Assembly: GCF_002262875.1 (NCBI RefSeq)
Contig: NZ_NKYE01000018.1
Coordinates: forward strand, 62,001 to 126,000
Reading direction: 5' to 3'
DNA: 64,000 nucleotides
Source: Amycolatopsis antarctica
GTDB taxonomy: Bacteria; Actinomycetota; Actinomycetes; Mycobacteriales; Pseudonocardiaceae
Positions within the stretch are counted from its first letter, which is position 1. Each line of letters begins with the position of its first letter. The position numbers and the translations under genes are program-made. Under the pieces are notes generated by a model. That model saw only the letters and a program-made list of their open reading frames with translations. It had not been told where the DNA came from and did no database searches. Shown piece after piece: positions 32,112-42,100 of this stretch.

Positions 32112-32810
32112 GTGGGTACTGCTGTGTCTTTTTCCGGGCCACGCCAGGCAAGTGGCGGCTCAGCTGACGTCGAGCTGCCCAACGACGGTGATGGCCCGCG
32201 GGTGCCGCGTCGGCGGCGGTGGTGGCTGCTGGGCGTCGCGGTCGTGCTGGCCGCTGTGGTCGCGTTCGGCAACTACGCCCTGATCGCGGGCCAGGACAAC
32301 CGGGTCGATGTCGTGGTGCTGACGCGGGCCGTGGGCTGGGGCCAGCGGATCAGCGACGGCGATCTCGGAATAGCGAAGGCGGTCCCGGACCAGGGGGTGT
32401 CCTCGATTCCCGCCGGTGACCGCGCGGGTGTGGTGGGGCAGGTCACGCGCTCGGCGCTGCCCGCGGGCACTGTGCTCGCGCCCGGCCAGCTGTCCACGCA
32501 GCCGATTCCTGGGCCGGGCGAGCGGTTGGTCGGGCTCGCGGTGAAGCCAGGACACCTGCCCGCGCGCGGCTTGTCGCCCGGTGATCTGGTCCAGGTCAGC
32601 CCGGTCGCGAGCGGGACCGGGACGGATTCGGGACAAGCCTCAGCGGCGAGTACGGCCGGGCCGTTTCGGGCGCGGGTGGTGGGCACCGGCCCGCCGGACT
32701 CGACCGGCGCGGTCACGGTCGATGTCGTCGTCGGCGCGGATGCCGCGCAGACCGCGACCAGCGCCGCTGCGGGCCAGGTCGTCGTGGTCCAGCTCGGACC
32801 GGGCGCATAG
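32112..32810 (+). CDS. SAF-domain protein (CpaB/RcpC-like)
   Basis: A 232-residue single-span protein. A basic segment PRVPRRRRWWLLGVAVVLAA leads into the membrane helix VVAFGNYALIAG. The SAF domain follows: VVVLTRAVGWGQRISDGDLG, then RSALPAGTVLAPGQLSTQ, and GLAVKPGHLPARGLSPGDLV. CpaB/RcpC proteins of Tad systems have the same domain and are thought to act in the periplasm or wall. GTG at 32112 is 76 bases after the previous stop, starting a new subgroup. Matching position just before the TadZ gene supports the call. Confidence 0.8.
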   Translation: MGTAVSFSGPRQASGGSADVELPNDGDGPRVPRRRRWWLLGVAVVLAAVVAFGNYALIAGQDNRVDVVVLTRAVGWGQRISDGDLGIAKAVPDQGVSSIPAGDRAGVVGQVTRSALPAGTVLAPGQLSTQPIPGPGERLVGLAVKPGHLPARGLSPGDLVQVSPVASGTGTDSGQASAASTAGPFRARVVGTGPPDSTGAVTVDVVVGADAAQTATSAAAGQVVVVQLGPGA

Positions 32811-32850
32811 AAGCAAGTCTTCGTCGGGAAGGGCGGTGAGGGTGTTGGCC

Positions 32851-33678
32851 ATGATCACGATCGTCTCGGGCAAGGGCGCACCGGGCGCGACCACGACGCT
32901 GGCCGCGCTGGCGGCGGCGTGGCCCGCGCCGGTGCTGCTGGCCGACTGCGACCCGGCTGGCGGCGACCTCGCGCCGGGCTGGCTGGGCCACTGGCTTGTG
33001 GACGGCACGGTCCGCACCGATCTCGGCGTCCTGTCGCACGCCACCGCGACCCGCCACGCGATGGCGGGCGACCCTGCCACGCTGATCGACCACGTGCAGA
33101 CCGTGCCGCCCGCACGGCACGTGGGCCTGCTGGCCGGGTTGACGTCGCCGGAACAGCACGCCGCGGTCGGTACAGCGGGATGGACGCGCCTGACCGCGTC
33201 GCTGGCCGCGTTCCGGACCGCGACCGGTCATCCAGCCGACACCTTGGTCGATGTCGGCCGCTACGGCACGGCTACGCCGTGGCCGTTGCTGCTGGCGGCC
33301 GATGTCGTGTTGCTCGCGGTGCGCCCAACCCAGCGGCATGTGCTGTCCGCGCGCCCGGTGCTGGCCACGCTCGCCGAACGGATCGCCCCGGAGCGACTCG
33401 GGCTGGCGGTATGCGCGACCACGCCTGCCGGCACCCGTGAGGTCCGCGCGGCGCTGGGCCGCGACACCGTTGTTGAGATCCCTGCGGACGCGCGGACTGC
33501 GGCGGTGCTCTCGGACGGGGTCGACGGAGGTGCCCTGCCCCGTCGGTCGCCGTTGCTGCGGGCAGGACGCCGTGCGGCGCGCCGCCTGCACGGGACCTAC
33601 CACAACTACACGCCCGCCGAATTGCGCGCGCCGGCACCGCCGATGTCCGCAGGCGCGCTTACCGGAGGAACACGATGA
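32851..33678 (+). CDS. tadZ: TadZ/CpaE-like MinD-family protein with altered Walker A
   Basis: A 275-residue MinD/ParA-type protein that would place the pilus machine at the membrane. The P-loop reads VSGKGAPGATTTLAALAAAW: the family's signature lysine is kept (GKG), but the second lysine (GKT) is alanine. Other landmarks are LLADCDPAGGDLAPGW (switch I-like), DTLVDVGRYG (Walker B-like) and LLAADVVLLAVRPT. Loss of the P-loop lysine is typical of several TadZ-like proteins and suggests weak or no ATPase. Start ATG 32851; GTG 32842 is an alternative. The stop overlaps the tadA start. Confidence 0.78.
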   Translation: MITIVSGKGAPGATTTLAALAAAWPAPVLLADCDPAGGDLAPGWLGHWLVDGTVRTDLGVLSHATATRHAMAGDPATLIDHVQTVPPARHVGLLAGLTSPEQHAAVGTAGWTRLTASLAAFRTATGHPADTLVDVGRYGTATPWPLLLAADVVLLAVRPTQRHVLSARPVLATLAERIAPERLGLAVCATTPAGTREVRAALGRDTVVEIPADARTAAVLSDGVDGGALPRRSPLLRAGRRAARRLHGTYHNYTPAELRAPAPPMSAGALTGGTR

Positions 33679-35210
33679 CGTTGCCACACAACGGATACCG
33701 CCTCCCGAACGGTCCCACCAGCTACCCACACCCGGTGCCGCTGGCATCGCCACACGACGGCGTCACCAGCGTCAGCGGCAGGCCGCCACAGGCGTTCGGG
33801 CAACCGCAGGGCCGCACGCTGGACGAACAGCTGGACTCGCACGCTGTAAGGGAAATCCGGGAGTCGGTCGCGGCCCGGCTGGAACGCGTCGCCGCCGGAG
33901 AGACCCATCTGGACACGCCCCTGTCTGCGGAGGAGCAGCAGACACGCATGCGCGCGTACGTGGCCGAGGAAGTCGCTTCCTGGGTGCAGCGTCGCGCCAC
34001 TGCCGGACAGGCACCGCTGTCGGTGGAGGCGGAACGCCGGTTGACTCGCGCGGTGGTGGCCGCGTTGTCCGGGCTGGGCGCGCTGGAGGAGTTGCTGGAG
34101 CGCGAGGACGTGGAGAACATCCACGTGCACGGCTGCGACCGCGTGCTGCTGGAACTGGCCGACGGATCGATCGAGCCGTGGCCGCAGCCGGTGGCCGATA
34201 CCGACGCCGAGCTGGTGGAAATGCTGGCCGCGATGTTCGCCCGCCAGGGCCAAACGTCACGGGAGTTCAATGCTGGCCGCCCGCTGGGAAACCTTCGCAT
34301 CGGTGCTGGCGGCCCGCTGGGTGCGCGGGTCGCGGCCGTGATGGAAGTCAGTGATCGGCCGCGGGTCGCGATCCGCCGCCACCGTCTGGTCGACGTCACC
34401 CTTGATGATCTCGTGGCTAACGGCACTCTCGATCCGGTGATCGCGTCGTTTCTGCGTGCGGCGGTGCGCGCGGGCTGCAACGTGATCGTTTCCGGCGGCC
34501 CCGCGGCGGGGAAAACCACGCTGCTGCGCGCGTTGTGCACCGAGATTCCGGACTACGAGCACGTCGTGACCGTCGAGGAGGAGTACGAACTCGGCCTGCA
34601 CATTGGTGCGCGTCCCTTGGTCACTCCGCTGGAAGCCCGGCCGGCCAACAGCGAAGGGATCGGCGAAATCAGCCTGGACGATCTGCTCAAGCAGACGCTG
34701 CGGCACTCGCCGAGCCGGGTGATCGTTGGGGAAGTCCGCGCCGGAGAAGTCACCGCCATGCTTCGGGCCCTGGGTAACGGCGCGACCGGCGGGATGTGCA
34801 CCCTGCACGCCACCAACGCATCCGCCGTCTTCGACCGGATCGGGGCGCTCGGGCAGCTGGCTACCCCGCCGCTGGCGATCGAGGCCGCCCACCAGTGGAC
34901 CGCCTCGGCGATCGACCTGGTCGTGCACGTCGCCCGCACCGACCACATCCACCTCGGAGCGCACCACCGACAGCGATTCGTCTCCGAGGTCATGGAGGTC
35001 GGCCCGGTCGGTGATTCCGGCCGCCCGGACACCACCAGAGTCTTCGCCCCGCGCCCGGCCGACGGCCGCGCGGTTCCAGCCTATGCACCCAGCCGTGACC
35101 TGCTGGAGCGCCTGGAGCGGCACGGCTTCGACCGCGCCCAGCTCGACACCGCCGGTACGGGGGCAGGTGCCGGAAACATCACCGGTTTCCCCGAAGGAGG
35201 CCGGCGATGA
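33675..35210 (+). CDS. tadA: Tad pilus assembly ATPase TadA (CpaF)
   Basis: A 511-residue secretion ATPase of the TadA/CpaF group. Walker A is IVSGGPAAGKTTLLRALCTE near residue 275. The Asp box is around YEHVVTVEEEYELGL, and Walker B with Glu is SRVIVGEVRAGEVTAMLRAL. The His box is GMCTLHATNAS. The N-terminal N1D region includes LEREDVENIHVHGCDRVLLE. It should hydrolyse ATP at the cytoplasmic face to drive pilin polymerisation with TadB and TadC. ATGA overlaps link it to the genes on both sides. Confidence 0.93.
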   Translation: MTLPHNGYRLPNGPTSYPHPVPLASPHDGVTSVSGRPPQAFGQPQGRTLDEQLDSHAVREIRESVAARLERVAAGETHLDTPLSAEEQQTRMRAYVAEEVASWVQRRATAGQAPLSVEAERRLTRAVVAALSGLGALEELLEREDVENIHVHGCDRVLLELADGSIEPWPQPVADTDAELVEMLAAMFARQGQTSREFNAGRPLGNLRIGAGGPLGARVAAVMEVSDRPRVAIRRHRLVDVTLDDLVANGTLDPVIASFLRAAVRAGCNVIVSGGPAAGKTTLLRALCTEIPDYEHVVTVEEEYELGLHIGARPLVTPLEARPANSEGIGEISLDDLLKQTLRHSPSRVIVGEVRAGEVTAMLRALGNGATGGMCTLHATNASAVFDRIGALGQLATPPLAIEAAHQWTASAIDLVVHVARTDHIHLGAHHRQRFVSEVMEVGPVGDSGRPDTTRVFAPRPADGRAVPAYAPSRDLLERLERHGFDRAQLDTAGTGAGAGNITGFPEGGRR

Positions 35211-36145
35211 CGAACGTGTGGCCGGGTCTGCTCGGCGTCGTGGCCGTGCTGGCCCTCGCCTGCGCGGTTGCGGCGATGCTGCCTCCTGCCTCGCGGAAAG
35301 CCGGTAGTGGCCGAGGTTCCGTGCCGCAGCGAGCGGCAGGCTGGCGGGAGCGCCTGGCACGGCTTCCCCTGCGGCGGGTTGCTGTGGCGGTGGTCGGGGG
35401 CGTGGTGGTGTGGTGGGCCACTGGCTGGCCGGTTGCGGCGATGGTGGCCGTCGCCGGGGCGGTGACCGTGCCGATCCTGGCCCGCGGCCACGACGCGCAG
35501 CGACTGATCGCCCGCTTGGACGCCTTGGCAAGCTGGGTACGGCGGCTGGCCGACGTCCTGGCCTCCGGCGCGGGCGGGCTGGAGCAGGCGATCACCAGCT
35601 CGGCCCGCACCGCCCCCGACGCCTTGGCCACCGAGGTCGAGACCCTCGCAGTGCGGCTGCGCACCCGCGGCCTGGAGCAGGCGTTGCGCGCGTTCGCCGA
35701 CGACGTTGGCGACGAAGCTGCCGACGAGGTCGTCCTCGCCCTGGTCCTGCGCGCCCGCGCCGGTGGACGCGGGCTGGTCGATGTTCTCGACGCGAAAGCC
35801 ACCGCGCTCGAACGGGAAGTCGTGGCCCGCCGGGACATCGAAGCCGACCGGGCGAAACCGCGCACCGATGTGCGCGCGATCCTCGGCATCACCGTGGTCT
35901 TGCTGGTCGGGTTGGTGTTGTTCGCCCGGGAGTTCCTCTCGCCCTTCGATGGAGTGCTGGGCCAGGTGGTCATGGCCGGGATCGGGGCTCTGCTCGGCGC
36001 GGCCGGATGGTGGATGCACATCTTGATCCGAACTCGCCGTCCCGCCCGGCTGCTCGGCGTCTCCTCCCGGACCCCAGTCGGCGCACCGAAGCCGAAGCGC
36101 TCGCTGACCGTGGTCACCGAGCCCGACGCGGAGGCCCTGCGATGA
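35207..36145 (+). CDS. tadB: Tad pilus inner-membrane platform protein TadB
   Basis: A 312-residue type II secretion F-domain protein. It opens with a membrane segment (PGLLGVVAVLALACAVAAML), then VAVAVVGGVVVWWATGWPVA. A cytoplasmic F domain follows: LASWVRRLADVLASGAGGLE, TRGLEQALRAFADDVGDEAA and VLALVLRARAGGRGLVDVLD. It ends with membrane helices ILGITVVLLVGLVLFAREFL and VVMAGIGALLGAAGWWMHIL. Together with TadC it forms the assembly platform for the ATPase. ATG at 35207 overlaps the tadA stop. Confidence 0.9.
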   Translation: MTNVWPGLLGVVAVLALACAVAAMLPPASRKAGSGRGSVPQRAAGWRERLARLPLRRVAVAVVGGVVVWWATGWPVAAMVAVAGAVTVPILARGHDAQRLIARLDALASWVRRLADVLASGAGGLEQAITSSARTAPDALATEVETLAVRLRTRGLEQALRAFADDVGDEAADEVVLALVLRARAGGRGLVDVLDAKATALEREVVARRDIEADRAKPRTDVRAILGITVVLLVGLVLFAREFLSPFDGVLGQVVMAGIGALLGAAGWWMHILIRTRRPARLLGVSSRTPVGAPKPKRSLTVVTEPDAEALR

Positions 36146-37047
36146 GCCCGGGTATCGCTGCCGCTGTTCTCGGTGCCCTCGCCGGGATCGCGCTCGTGTG
36201 CGTGATTCTGGCGTTGGTACGGCCAGCACCGGTCAACCTGGCCGCCGCGGTCGCGGAGCTGGACGACCGTGCCGCGCGTCGCGTGGACGGAGCTGCGCCG
36301 CTGGGGCGCTGGTCGGTTCGACTGCACCGCCTGGCCGGGTACTCGGCGCGGTCGTCGAACCGGTGGTGGGGTATTCCGGCTGGCGACCTCGACGTGCTCG
36401 ACCAGACTGCCGAACGTTACCTCGTTCGACGCCTGGCATGGGCTGGCGGCGCCGCAGCAGGCGTTGGGGCGGTAGCGGGGCTGGCGTGGTTCGGCGGCAT
36501 CGGTTTCCCCGGCACGGTCGTGATCCTGGGCGTGCTGGTCGCTGCGGTGGCCGGGTCGCTGGTGCCAGTGCTGGCCGTGCGCGAGGACGCCACTCGGGCA
36601 CGAGAGGAGTTCCGGCGGGGGGTCGCCGCGTATCTCGACCTGGTGGCCCAGGAACGGGCGACGGGTCGCGCCCCGAGCCAAGCACTCGCCGAAGCTGCCG
36701 CGGTGGCGGACTCGTGGGTGTTCGCGCGGATCAGTCGCACGCTCGGCCGGGCGATGCGTGCCGGGCACACCCCGTGGGAAGCCTTATCCCGGCTGGGCAA
36801 ACGGATGGGTGTCGTCGAACTCGCCGACCTGGCCGACATCCTGTCCACCGCCGCTGACGGCGCTGCCATCTACAGCACGCTGATCGCGAAAGCGAGCGCG
36901 CTGCGCTCGGCCGCGCTCGCCGGAGACAAGGCCGACGCCAACGGGCGTTCCCAGCGGCTCGCACTCCCGGTTGCCCTGTTGCTGGTCGCGTTTCTCCTGC
37001 TGGCCATCTATCCAGCCCTGCTCCGGTTGCTGACAGCCGGTGGCTAG
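36142..37047 (+). CDS. tadC: Tad pilus inner-membrane platform protein TadC
   Basis: A 301-residue F-domain protein, the usual partner of TadB. It has an N-terminal membrane segment (AAAVLGALAGIALVCVILAL), then WAGGAAAGVGAVAGLAWFGG and VVILGVLVAAVAGSLVPVLA. The F domain is EEFRRGVAAYLDLVAQERAT with GRAMRAGHTPWEALSRLGKR, and the final helix is LALPVALLLVAFLLLAIYPA. ATG at 36142 overlaps the tadB stop. Confidence 0.88.
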   Translation: MSPGIAAAVLGALAGIALVCVILALVRPAPVNLAAAVAELDDRAARRVDGAAPLGRWSVRLHRLAGYSARSSNRWWGIPAGDLDVLDQTAERYLVRRLAWAGGAAAGVGAVAGLAWFGGIGFPGTVVILGVLVAAVAGSLVPVLAVREDATRAREEFRRGVAAYLDLVAQERATGRAPSQALAEAAAVADSWVFARISRTLGRAMRAGHTPWEALSRLGKRMGVVELADLADILSTAADGAAIYSTLIAKASALRSAALAGDKADANGRSQRLALPVALLLVAFLLLAIYPALLRLLTAGG

Positions 37048-37105
37048 CCGCGCAGCCAGAGACGAATCACCTAAACACGCTGCACACCAAGGAGTTGAAC
37101 ATCCC

Positions 37106-37360
37106 ATGACCGAGATCCTGGAGCACTACCTCACCACGGCGCGGCGTCGCGTTGCGCAGCGCGCGCTGAGTCTCGGCGGCGCAGTGATGCTGTTGTTCTT
37201 CACCGTCACGGCCCGCTGGGAACGCGTGCGTGCCACCAGTGATCGCGGATCGGAAAGCGTGGAGAAGGCCGTCCTGGTGGCCATCGGGCTCGCTGTGGCC
37301 ATCGGACTCGGGGTCGCGATCCGCGCCGTGGTGCAGCAGTTCCAAGGCCAGATCAAGTGA
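37106..37360 (+). CDS. flp: Flp-type pilin-like small membrane protein
   Basis: An 84-residue protein, probably the major pilin. After a basic N-terminus containing a first hydrophobic stretch (LSLGGAVMLLFFTVTA), it has DRGSESVEKAVLVAIGLAVA then IGLGVAIRAVVQQFQGQIK. The G-S-E-S-V-E sequence directly before the hydrophobic helix matches the Flp processing region (G, then E at about +5), where TadV would cut. AAGGAG precedes the ATG at 37106. It is the first gene after tadC, as in other Tad loci. Length exceeds typical Flp because of the long leader. Confidence 0.72.
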   Translation: MTEILEHYLTTARRRVAQRALSLGGAVMLLFFTVTARWERVRATSDRGSESVEKAVLVAIGLAVAIGLGVAIRAVVQQFQGQIK

Positions 37361-37378
37361 CGAGACGAAGGAGTCAAG

Positions 37379-37804
37379 ATGCCTACCGACGAGGAGATCG
37401 AACGTCGTGTCGCAGAGGCTGACGCACCCCGTAGCGCTAAACGATCCGCTGCGGCACAACGAGTCGGCGATCTCGCCGCGCGTCACGCCGAGATCGCTGC
37501 CCAGCTGAACGAGGTCGAACGAGAACTCGGCGAGGTTCTCGCCGAATCCAGCGACGTCATCGATATTGACGAGCTAGCGCAGTTCACCGAAGTGCCTGCT
37601 ACCGACCTCGCCCGCTGGCTCGATACGGGCAACCCGGCGTCGACGAAGCGAAAGAAGCCTGCCAATAGCGGTTCCCGCGCGAAGAAAGCCCTACCGCCGC
37701 CGAAAACCACCGCCGCGAAGACGGTGCCTACGCCACGTCCCCTCGCTGCGGCTCCGACACCCACCGCGGACTCTCCGGCGGCAAGCGTCTCGGTGGCCCA
37801 GTGA
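37379..37804 (+). CDS. Unknown Tad-locus protein with coiled coil and Ala/Pro/Lys tail
   Basis: A 141-residue soluble product. Residues 1-55 are a likely coiled coil (EEIERRVAEADAPRSAKRSA, then RHAEIAAQLNEVERELGEVL). A short acidic helix pair follows (DVIDIDELAQFTEVPATDLA). The tail from about 85 is Lys/Ala/Pro-rich (STKRKKPANSGSRAKKALPP) and could bind nucleic acid or cell wall. No family recognised. It sits between the pilin and the pseudopilins, within 20 bases on each side. Confidence 0.6.
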   Translation: MPTDEEIERRVAEADAPRSAKRSAAAQRVGDLAARHAEIAAQLNEVERELGEVLAESSDVIDIDELAQFTEVPATDLARWLDTGNPASTKRKKPANSGSRAKKALPPPKTTAAKTVPTPRPLAAAPTPTADSPAASVSVAQ

Positions 37805-38268
37805 TGCACACCATCCGGCCTGGCAACCCGAAACATGAGCAGGTGGCAAGAAGTACCGGCACAATTCAAGTCCGCGACGGCGGAGCAGAGTCGGTCGGCT
37901 TGGCCATTCTGTTCCCCATTGCCCTGGTGTTGATCCTCTCGGCGGTGCAGGGCGGCTTGTGGTGGCACGCCCATGCCGTCGCCGCGCAAGCCGCCCAGGC
38001 CGGGGTGGAGGCTGGACGTCCGGTCGATGGCACGAGCGTCACGGCGGCCGAGGCCGCGCACTCGTTCGCCACCCGCGCCGGCCGCGGCGTCCTCACCGCT
38101 CCCGACGTCCACACCACCGTCACCGCGGACACCGTCCAAGTGGAGGTGTCGGGCACCGCCATCCGCCTGATTCCTGTCCCGGGCCTGGATATCCGCGTCG
38201 CCGCATCCGCGCACGCCGTAAAAGAGCGCTTCACCGTGCCCGCGCTGGCGGCTGGAGACGGCTCATGA
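37801..38268 (+). CDS. tadE: TadE-like pseudopilin
   Basis: A 155-residue TadE-type protein. The motif RDGGAESVGLAILFPIALVL followed by ILSAVQGGLWWHAHAVAAQA shows the prepilin-like G-x-x-S-V processing site before a hydrophobic helix. A helical stalk with small residues follows (AAQAGVEAGRPVDGTSVTAA), then a beta-rich extracytoplasmic part. GTG at 37801 overlaps the previous stop (GTGATG). TadE-like proteins are minor pilins needed for fibre formation. Confidence 0.82.
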   Translation: MMHTIRPGNPKHEQVARSTGTIQVRDGGAESVGLAILFPIALVLILSAVQGGLWWHAHAVAAQAAQAGVEAGRPVDGTSVTAAEAAHSFATRAGRGVLTAPDVHTTVTADTVQVEVSGTAIRLIPVPGLDIRVAASAHAVKERFTVPALAAGDGS

Positions 38269-38717
38269 GGTCCCGAAACCGGACACATCATGGCTGGTCG
38301 CGCTGCTGGAGTGACACGGGTTCGGTCAGCGTCGAGGCCGCGGTCCTCGTGCCTGCCGTGCTCTTCGTCGGGCTGCTGATCATTGCCGGTGCCCGGGTCA
38401 GCTCGGCACAGCAAGCGGTCGACAACGCCGCCACCGCAGCAGCGCGAGCTGCCTCGATCGCGCGCAGCCCCGACGCGGCGCAACAGGCTGGAACTCGCGT
38501 TGCCCGCGAACGGCTCGACCGCGAGGGCGTGACGTGTCAAACCTCCAGCGTGTCGGTCGACGCCAGCCAGATCGCGGTCGGCCGTGCCGGACAGGTCCGG
38601 GCAAGCCTGACGTGTCAGGTCGCGCTGAGCGATCTCGCACTTCCGGTCCCCGGCGGCACGGACACGATCACGAGCACGTTTACCAGCCCCACCGACCCAT
38701 ATCGAGGCATCCCATGA
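38265..38717 (+). CDS. TadE/TadF-like pseudopilin
   Basis: A 150-residue second pseudopilin. SDTGSVSVEAAVLVPAVLFV continues GLLIIAGARVSSAQQAVDNA, the same glycine-Ser-Val-Glu processing region and helix as other TadE/F proteins. A conserved small-residue helix AAARAASIARSP follows. The two cysteines (VTCQTSSVS, LTCQVALSD) could form a disulphide outside the cell. ATG at 38265 overlaps the previous stop by ATGA. Confidence 0.8.
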   Translation: MRSRNRTHHGWSRCWSDTGSVSVEAAVLVPAVLFVGLLIIAGARVSSAQQAVDNAATAAARAASIARSPDAAQQAGTRVARERLDREGVTCQTSSVSVDASQIAVGRAGQVRASLTCQVALSDLALPVPGGTDTITSTFTSPTDPYRGIP

Positions 38718-39127
38718 CGACACGGACAAGGCCGCGGGACACGGGTTCGGTCAGCGTGATCGTGGCCGTCCTGGTGCCCGCGCTGCTGCTCGTCTTCGCT
38801 TTGGTGGTGGATGGCTCTGCGCGGTTGCGCGTCATCGCCCGCGCCGACGCGCTGGCCGCCGAAGCCGCCCGCGCGGCCAACACCGCCGTGGACACCCGCA
38901 GCCCCGCGGTCAGCATCGACACGACAGCCGCAGCGCGCACGGCCGCCGACTACCTCGCCCGTGCCGGGTATCCCGGTCAGGTCAGCGTCGCCGGACCGCG
39001 CGCGGTCCGCGTGACCGTCACCGTCGCCGAGCCCACCCCCATCGGGCTGCTCGGCGGTACCGCCGAGGCCACCGGCACCGCGTCGGCCGAACTCGGCGTC
39101 GGCACACGGACCGGCGACCTCCCATGA
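38714..39127 (+). CDS. TadG/TadE-like pseudopilin
   Basis: A 137-residue third pseudopilin. RPRDTGSVSVIVAVLVPALL leads into LVFALVVDGSARLRVIARAD. Here the glutamate after the processing glycine is isoleucine, as in TadG-type Flp-associated proteins. A helix rich in alanine (ALAAEAARAANTAVDTRSPA) and a short beta region follow. ATG at 38714 overlaps the previous stop; its own stop overlaps the next ATG. Confidence 0.78.
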   Translation: MTTRTRPRDTGSVSVIVAVLVPALLLVFALVVDGSARLRVIARADALAAEAARAANTAVDTRSPAVSIDTTAAARTAADYLARAGYPGQVSVAGPRAVRVTVTVAEPTPIGLLGGTAEATGTASAELGVGTRTGDLP

Positions 39128-42100
39128 CGACCGCACCAGCACAGCGGATTCGCGGGGCCTGCGCCGCGCTGGCCCTGCTCGTGTTCATTGCCGGGATACC
39201 GTGCGGGCTTCTCGCGCTCGGCGCCGACCCCGCCCACCTGCTTCCCGACCACTGGCCCGGTCCCACTCCGATCGACCAGTGGCCCGAACGGATCTGGAAC
39301 ACGCTGCGGTGGGCGTGGCTCACCGGTGACCTCGTGATCTGGCTGGTCGTGGCCGTAGCGTGGGCCGGCTGGCTGCTGCTGACCCTTTCCGTCATGGTCG
39401 AAGTGATCCGCCAGACCGGACACGGCGTCCGTACCGCCCGCGGCCTGCTTCGCCGAGTGCCCCGTGGCCGATGGATCGCCGGGCTCGTGGCCGCCGTTCT
39501 CGTGGCCACCTCCACCGGTACCGCAGCCGCATCGACCGCCGCCGCAACACCAGTTGCGGCCACCGCGCCACCACGGCCACACGAACACCCCATCACGGCA
39601 GCCCGGATCTCCGCGGCGGACACCGCACCCGATCAGGCCGCCCACACCGTCGGCACCGCGACCACGCCGATTCCCGCAGCGGCGCGAACCGAAGACGCTG
39701 TGCCCTACACGGTGGTACACGGCGACACCTTGTGGGATCTGGCCGAACGCCACCTCGGCCGCGGCACCCGCTACCACGAAATCGTGCGGCTCAGCCCCGC
39801 CCTGCTCGCCGACAACCCCGGCGACCTGGAACCGGGGTGGACGCTGCTGTTCCCACCGGATGCCGTCGCCCTGCCCCATCCCGCGGACATCACTACAGCG
39901 AGCGGGCGCACCGTCACCGTCGAGCCCACCGACACGCTCTCGGCCATCGCTGAACGAGAACTCGGCGATCCGGACTCCTGGCCCGCGATCTTCGACCTCA
40001 ACGCCGGCCGCACCCAACCCGACGGCCGCGCGCTGCGCCACCCCGACCAACTCCTGCCCGGCTGGCACCTCGTCCTTCCCGCCCAAGCACCGCCAGAGCA
40101 GCCCGCGACACCGCCGAACAGCCCGATACCCCCGCCTGCTCCAGAGGCCCCGGCGACCCCCGCCGAGCAGCCCTCCTCTCCGTCCGTATCTCGAGGAGAA
40201 CAACCGGACATGCCCGAGGCACAGCCCGGAGCCGGTATCGCCTTGCCTACCGGTGCGTTTGTCGGCCTCGGGCTGGCTGCCTTGATCACCCTCGCGATGA
40301 TCACTGTCCGACTCCGGCGCCGCCGCTGGTATCTCCCCGGCGCACGCGACGACGCTGACCCTGCCGGTCTGCCGGTCGTCCGCGCACTGCGCATCGCCCA
40401 CGACACCGCGGCGCCCCAGTCGGCCGACGACGACAACCCGACCGAACCACCTGGACACGCACGACCGGCCGACATCCACGCCCGCGACCGAGTCCAGGCC
40501 ACGGTCCGTGCTGTGCTCCCGGCACCTCCGGACACCTCGTTCGGCGTACGCGACGGGCACGCCATCGCGCTCGACCTCGTCGGCACGCGCGGACTGGGAT
40601 TGACCGGCCCCGGTGCTCACGCCGCCGCACGGGCCCTGATCATGACCCTGCTCGCACAGGCCACCAGCGACGGCCTCGACGCCATGATCGTGATGCCCGC
40701 CGACGATGCCCGCGCACTCTTCGGACACGACCTGCCCGATCCCGTCCCGGCCCGGCTGCGCATCGTCGATGACCTACCCGCAGCCCTGGGGACGTTGGAG
40801 GCCGAGCTGGTCGCCCGCACCGACACCAGCGACCTCGCGCGGGACAACTCACCAGCGAACACGGCATTTCCGCGCGGCGACACCGGACCCGCTGTGGTCG
40901 TGGCCACGCCCACCACAGACACGAACCGGCGCGCGCACGCCGTCCTCGACAACGGCTCGCACCTCGGCCTGGCCGGAGTGTTCCTCGGCCCCTGGCACCC
41001 CGGCGGCACCGCGCGCGTGCGCGACAACGGCACCGTCGAAGCGACCAGCCCCACCCTGCGCGAAGACTTGGCCGGCGCCCGACTGTTCACACTGCCGGAC
41101 ACCGACGCCCGTGACCTGCTCGCACTCCTCCACGCGGCCGACTCCGGCAGCGACCCAACCCGAGACCGTATCGCCGCCAGCAGTGCCGCGGAATCGGGCA
41201 CACAGCGGCAAAGCGGGCCTGAGAGCACGGCGGCAAACGCCCAACCACTCGTCTCCGCATACGAATTCGCCACAGAAGCACCCGACGCCGCAGCCGTGAC
41301 CCCACCAGCAGCGGGGGCCGCCAGCGACAACCCCGGCGAGCACCCGACGACCGGACCGTCCGGACCGGCTAAAACAGAGACGACGGAGCCACCCTCGCCG
41401 GAGGTCAGCAACCACCCGTGCCCCTCGGCCGCCCGGCGCGACGACAACCGGACGACCGCGCCAGCTCTGGCCACAGCTCCATCCCCGGCCCCACCGCTGC
41501 ACCTGCAGGTGCTCGGCCGGCTGCACCTGACCAGAGCGAACCCCGAACCCCGCGACCTCATCGACGTTCTCGCTCCGCGGCAACGCGAAATCCTGGTCTA
41601 CCTGGCGCTGCACCGTGACGGGTGCCGACGCGAAACCCTCAGCGCCGCGCTCTGGCCGGACGCTCCCGGCGAACGCCCCTACAACAGTTTCCACGCGACC
41701 CTGTCCCAGCTACGCCGCGCCCTTCGCCGGGCACACGAGGACAACACCCTCGACATCATCGTCAACCAGGACAGCCACTACCGGCTCGACCAGACGATCC
41801 TGACCACCGACCTCTGGCAGCTCCACGACGCCAACACCGCCTGCCGTCAGGCCTCGGCAACGAATGCCGTCGCGGCAGCACACCGCGTCACCGAGCTGTA
41901 CCGCGGAGACCTCGCCGAAGGCATCACCGCCGACTGGATCGACGGACCCCGCGAAGCACTCCGGCGCGACGTCCTCGACGCGCTCAGCACCCTGATCCGC
42001 AAGATCAGAACCGACAGCCCCGAACAAGCACTCGCCCTGCTGGAACAGGCCCGCCACCTCGACCCCTACAACGAGGCGATCTACCGCGACCTCATGCGCC

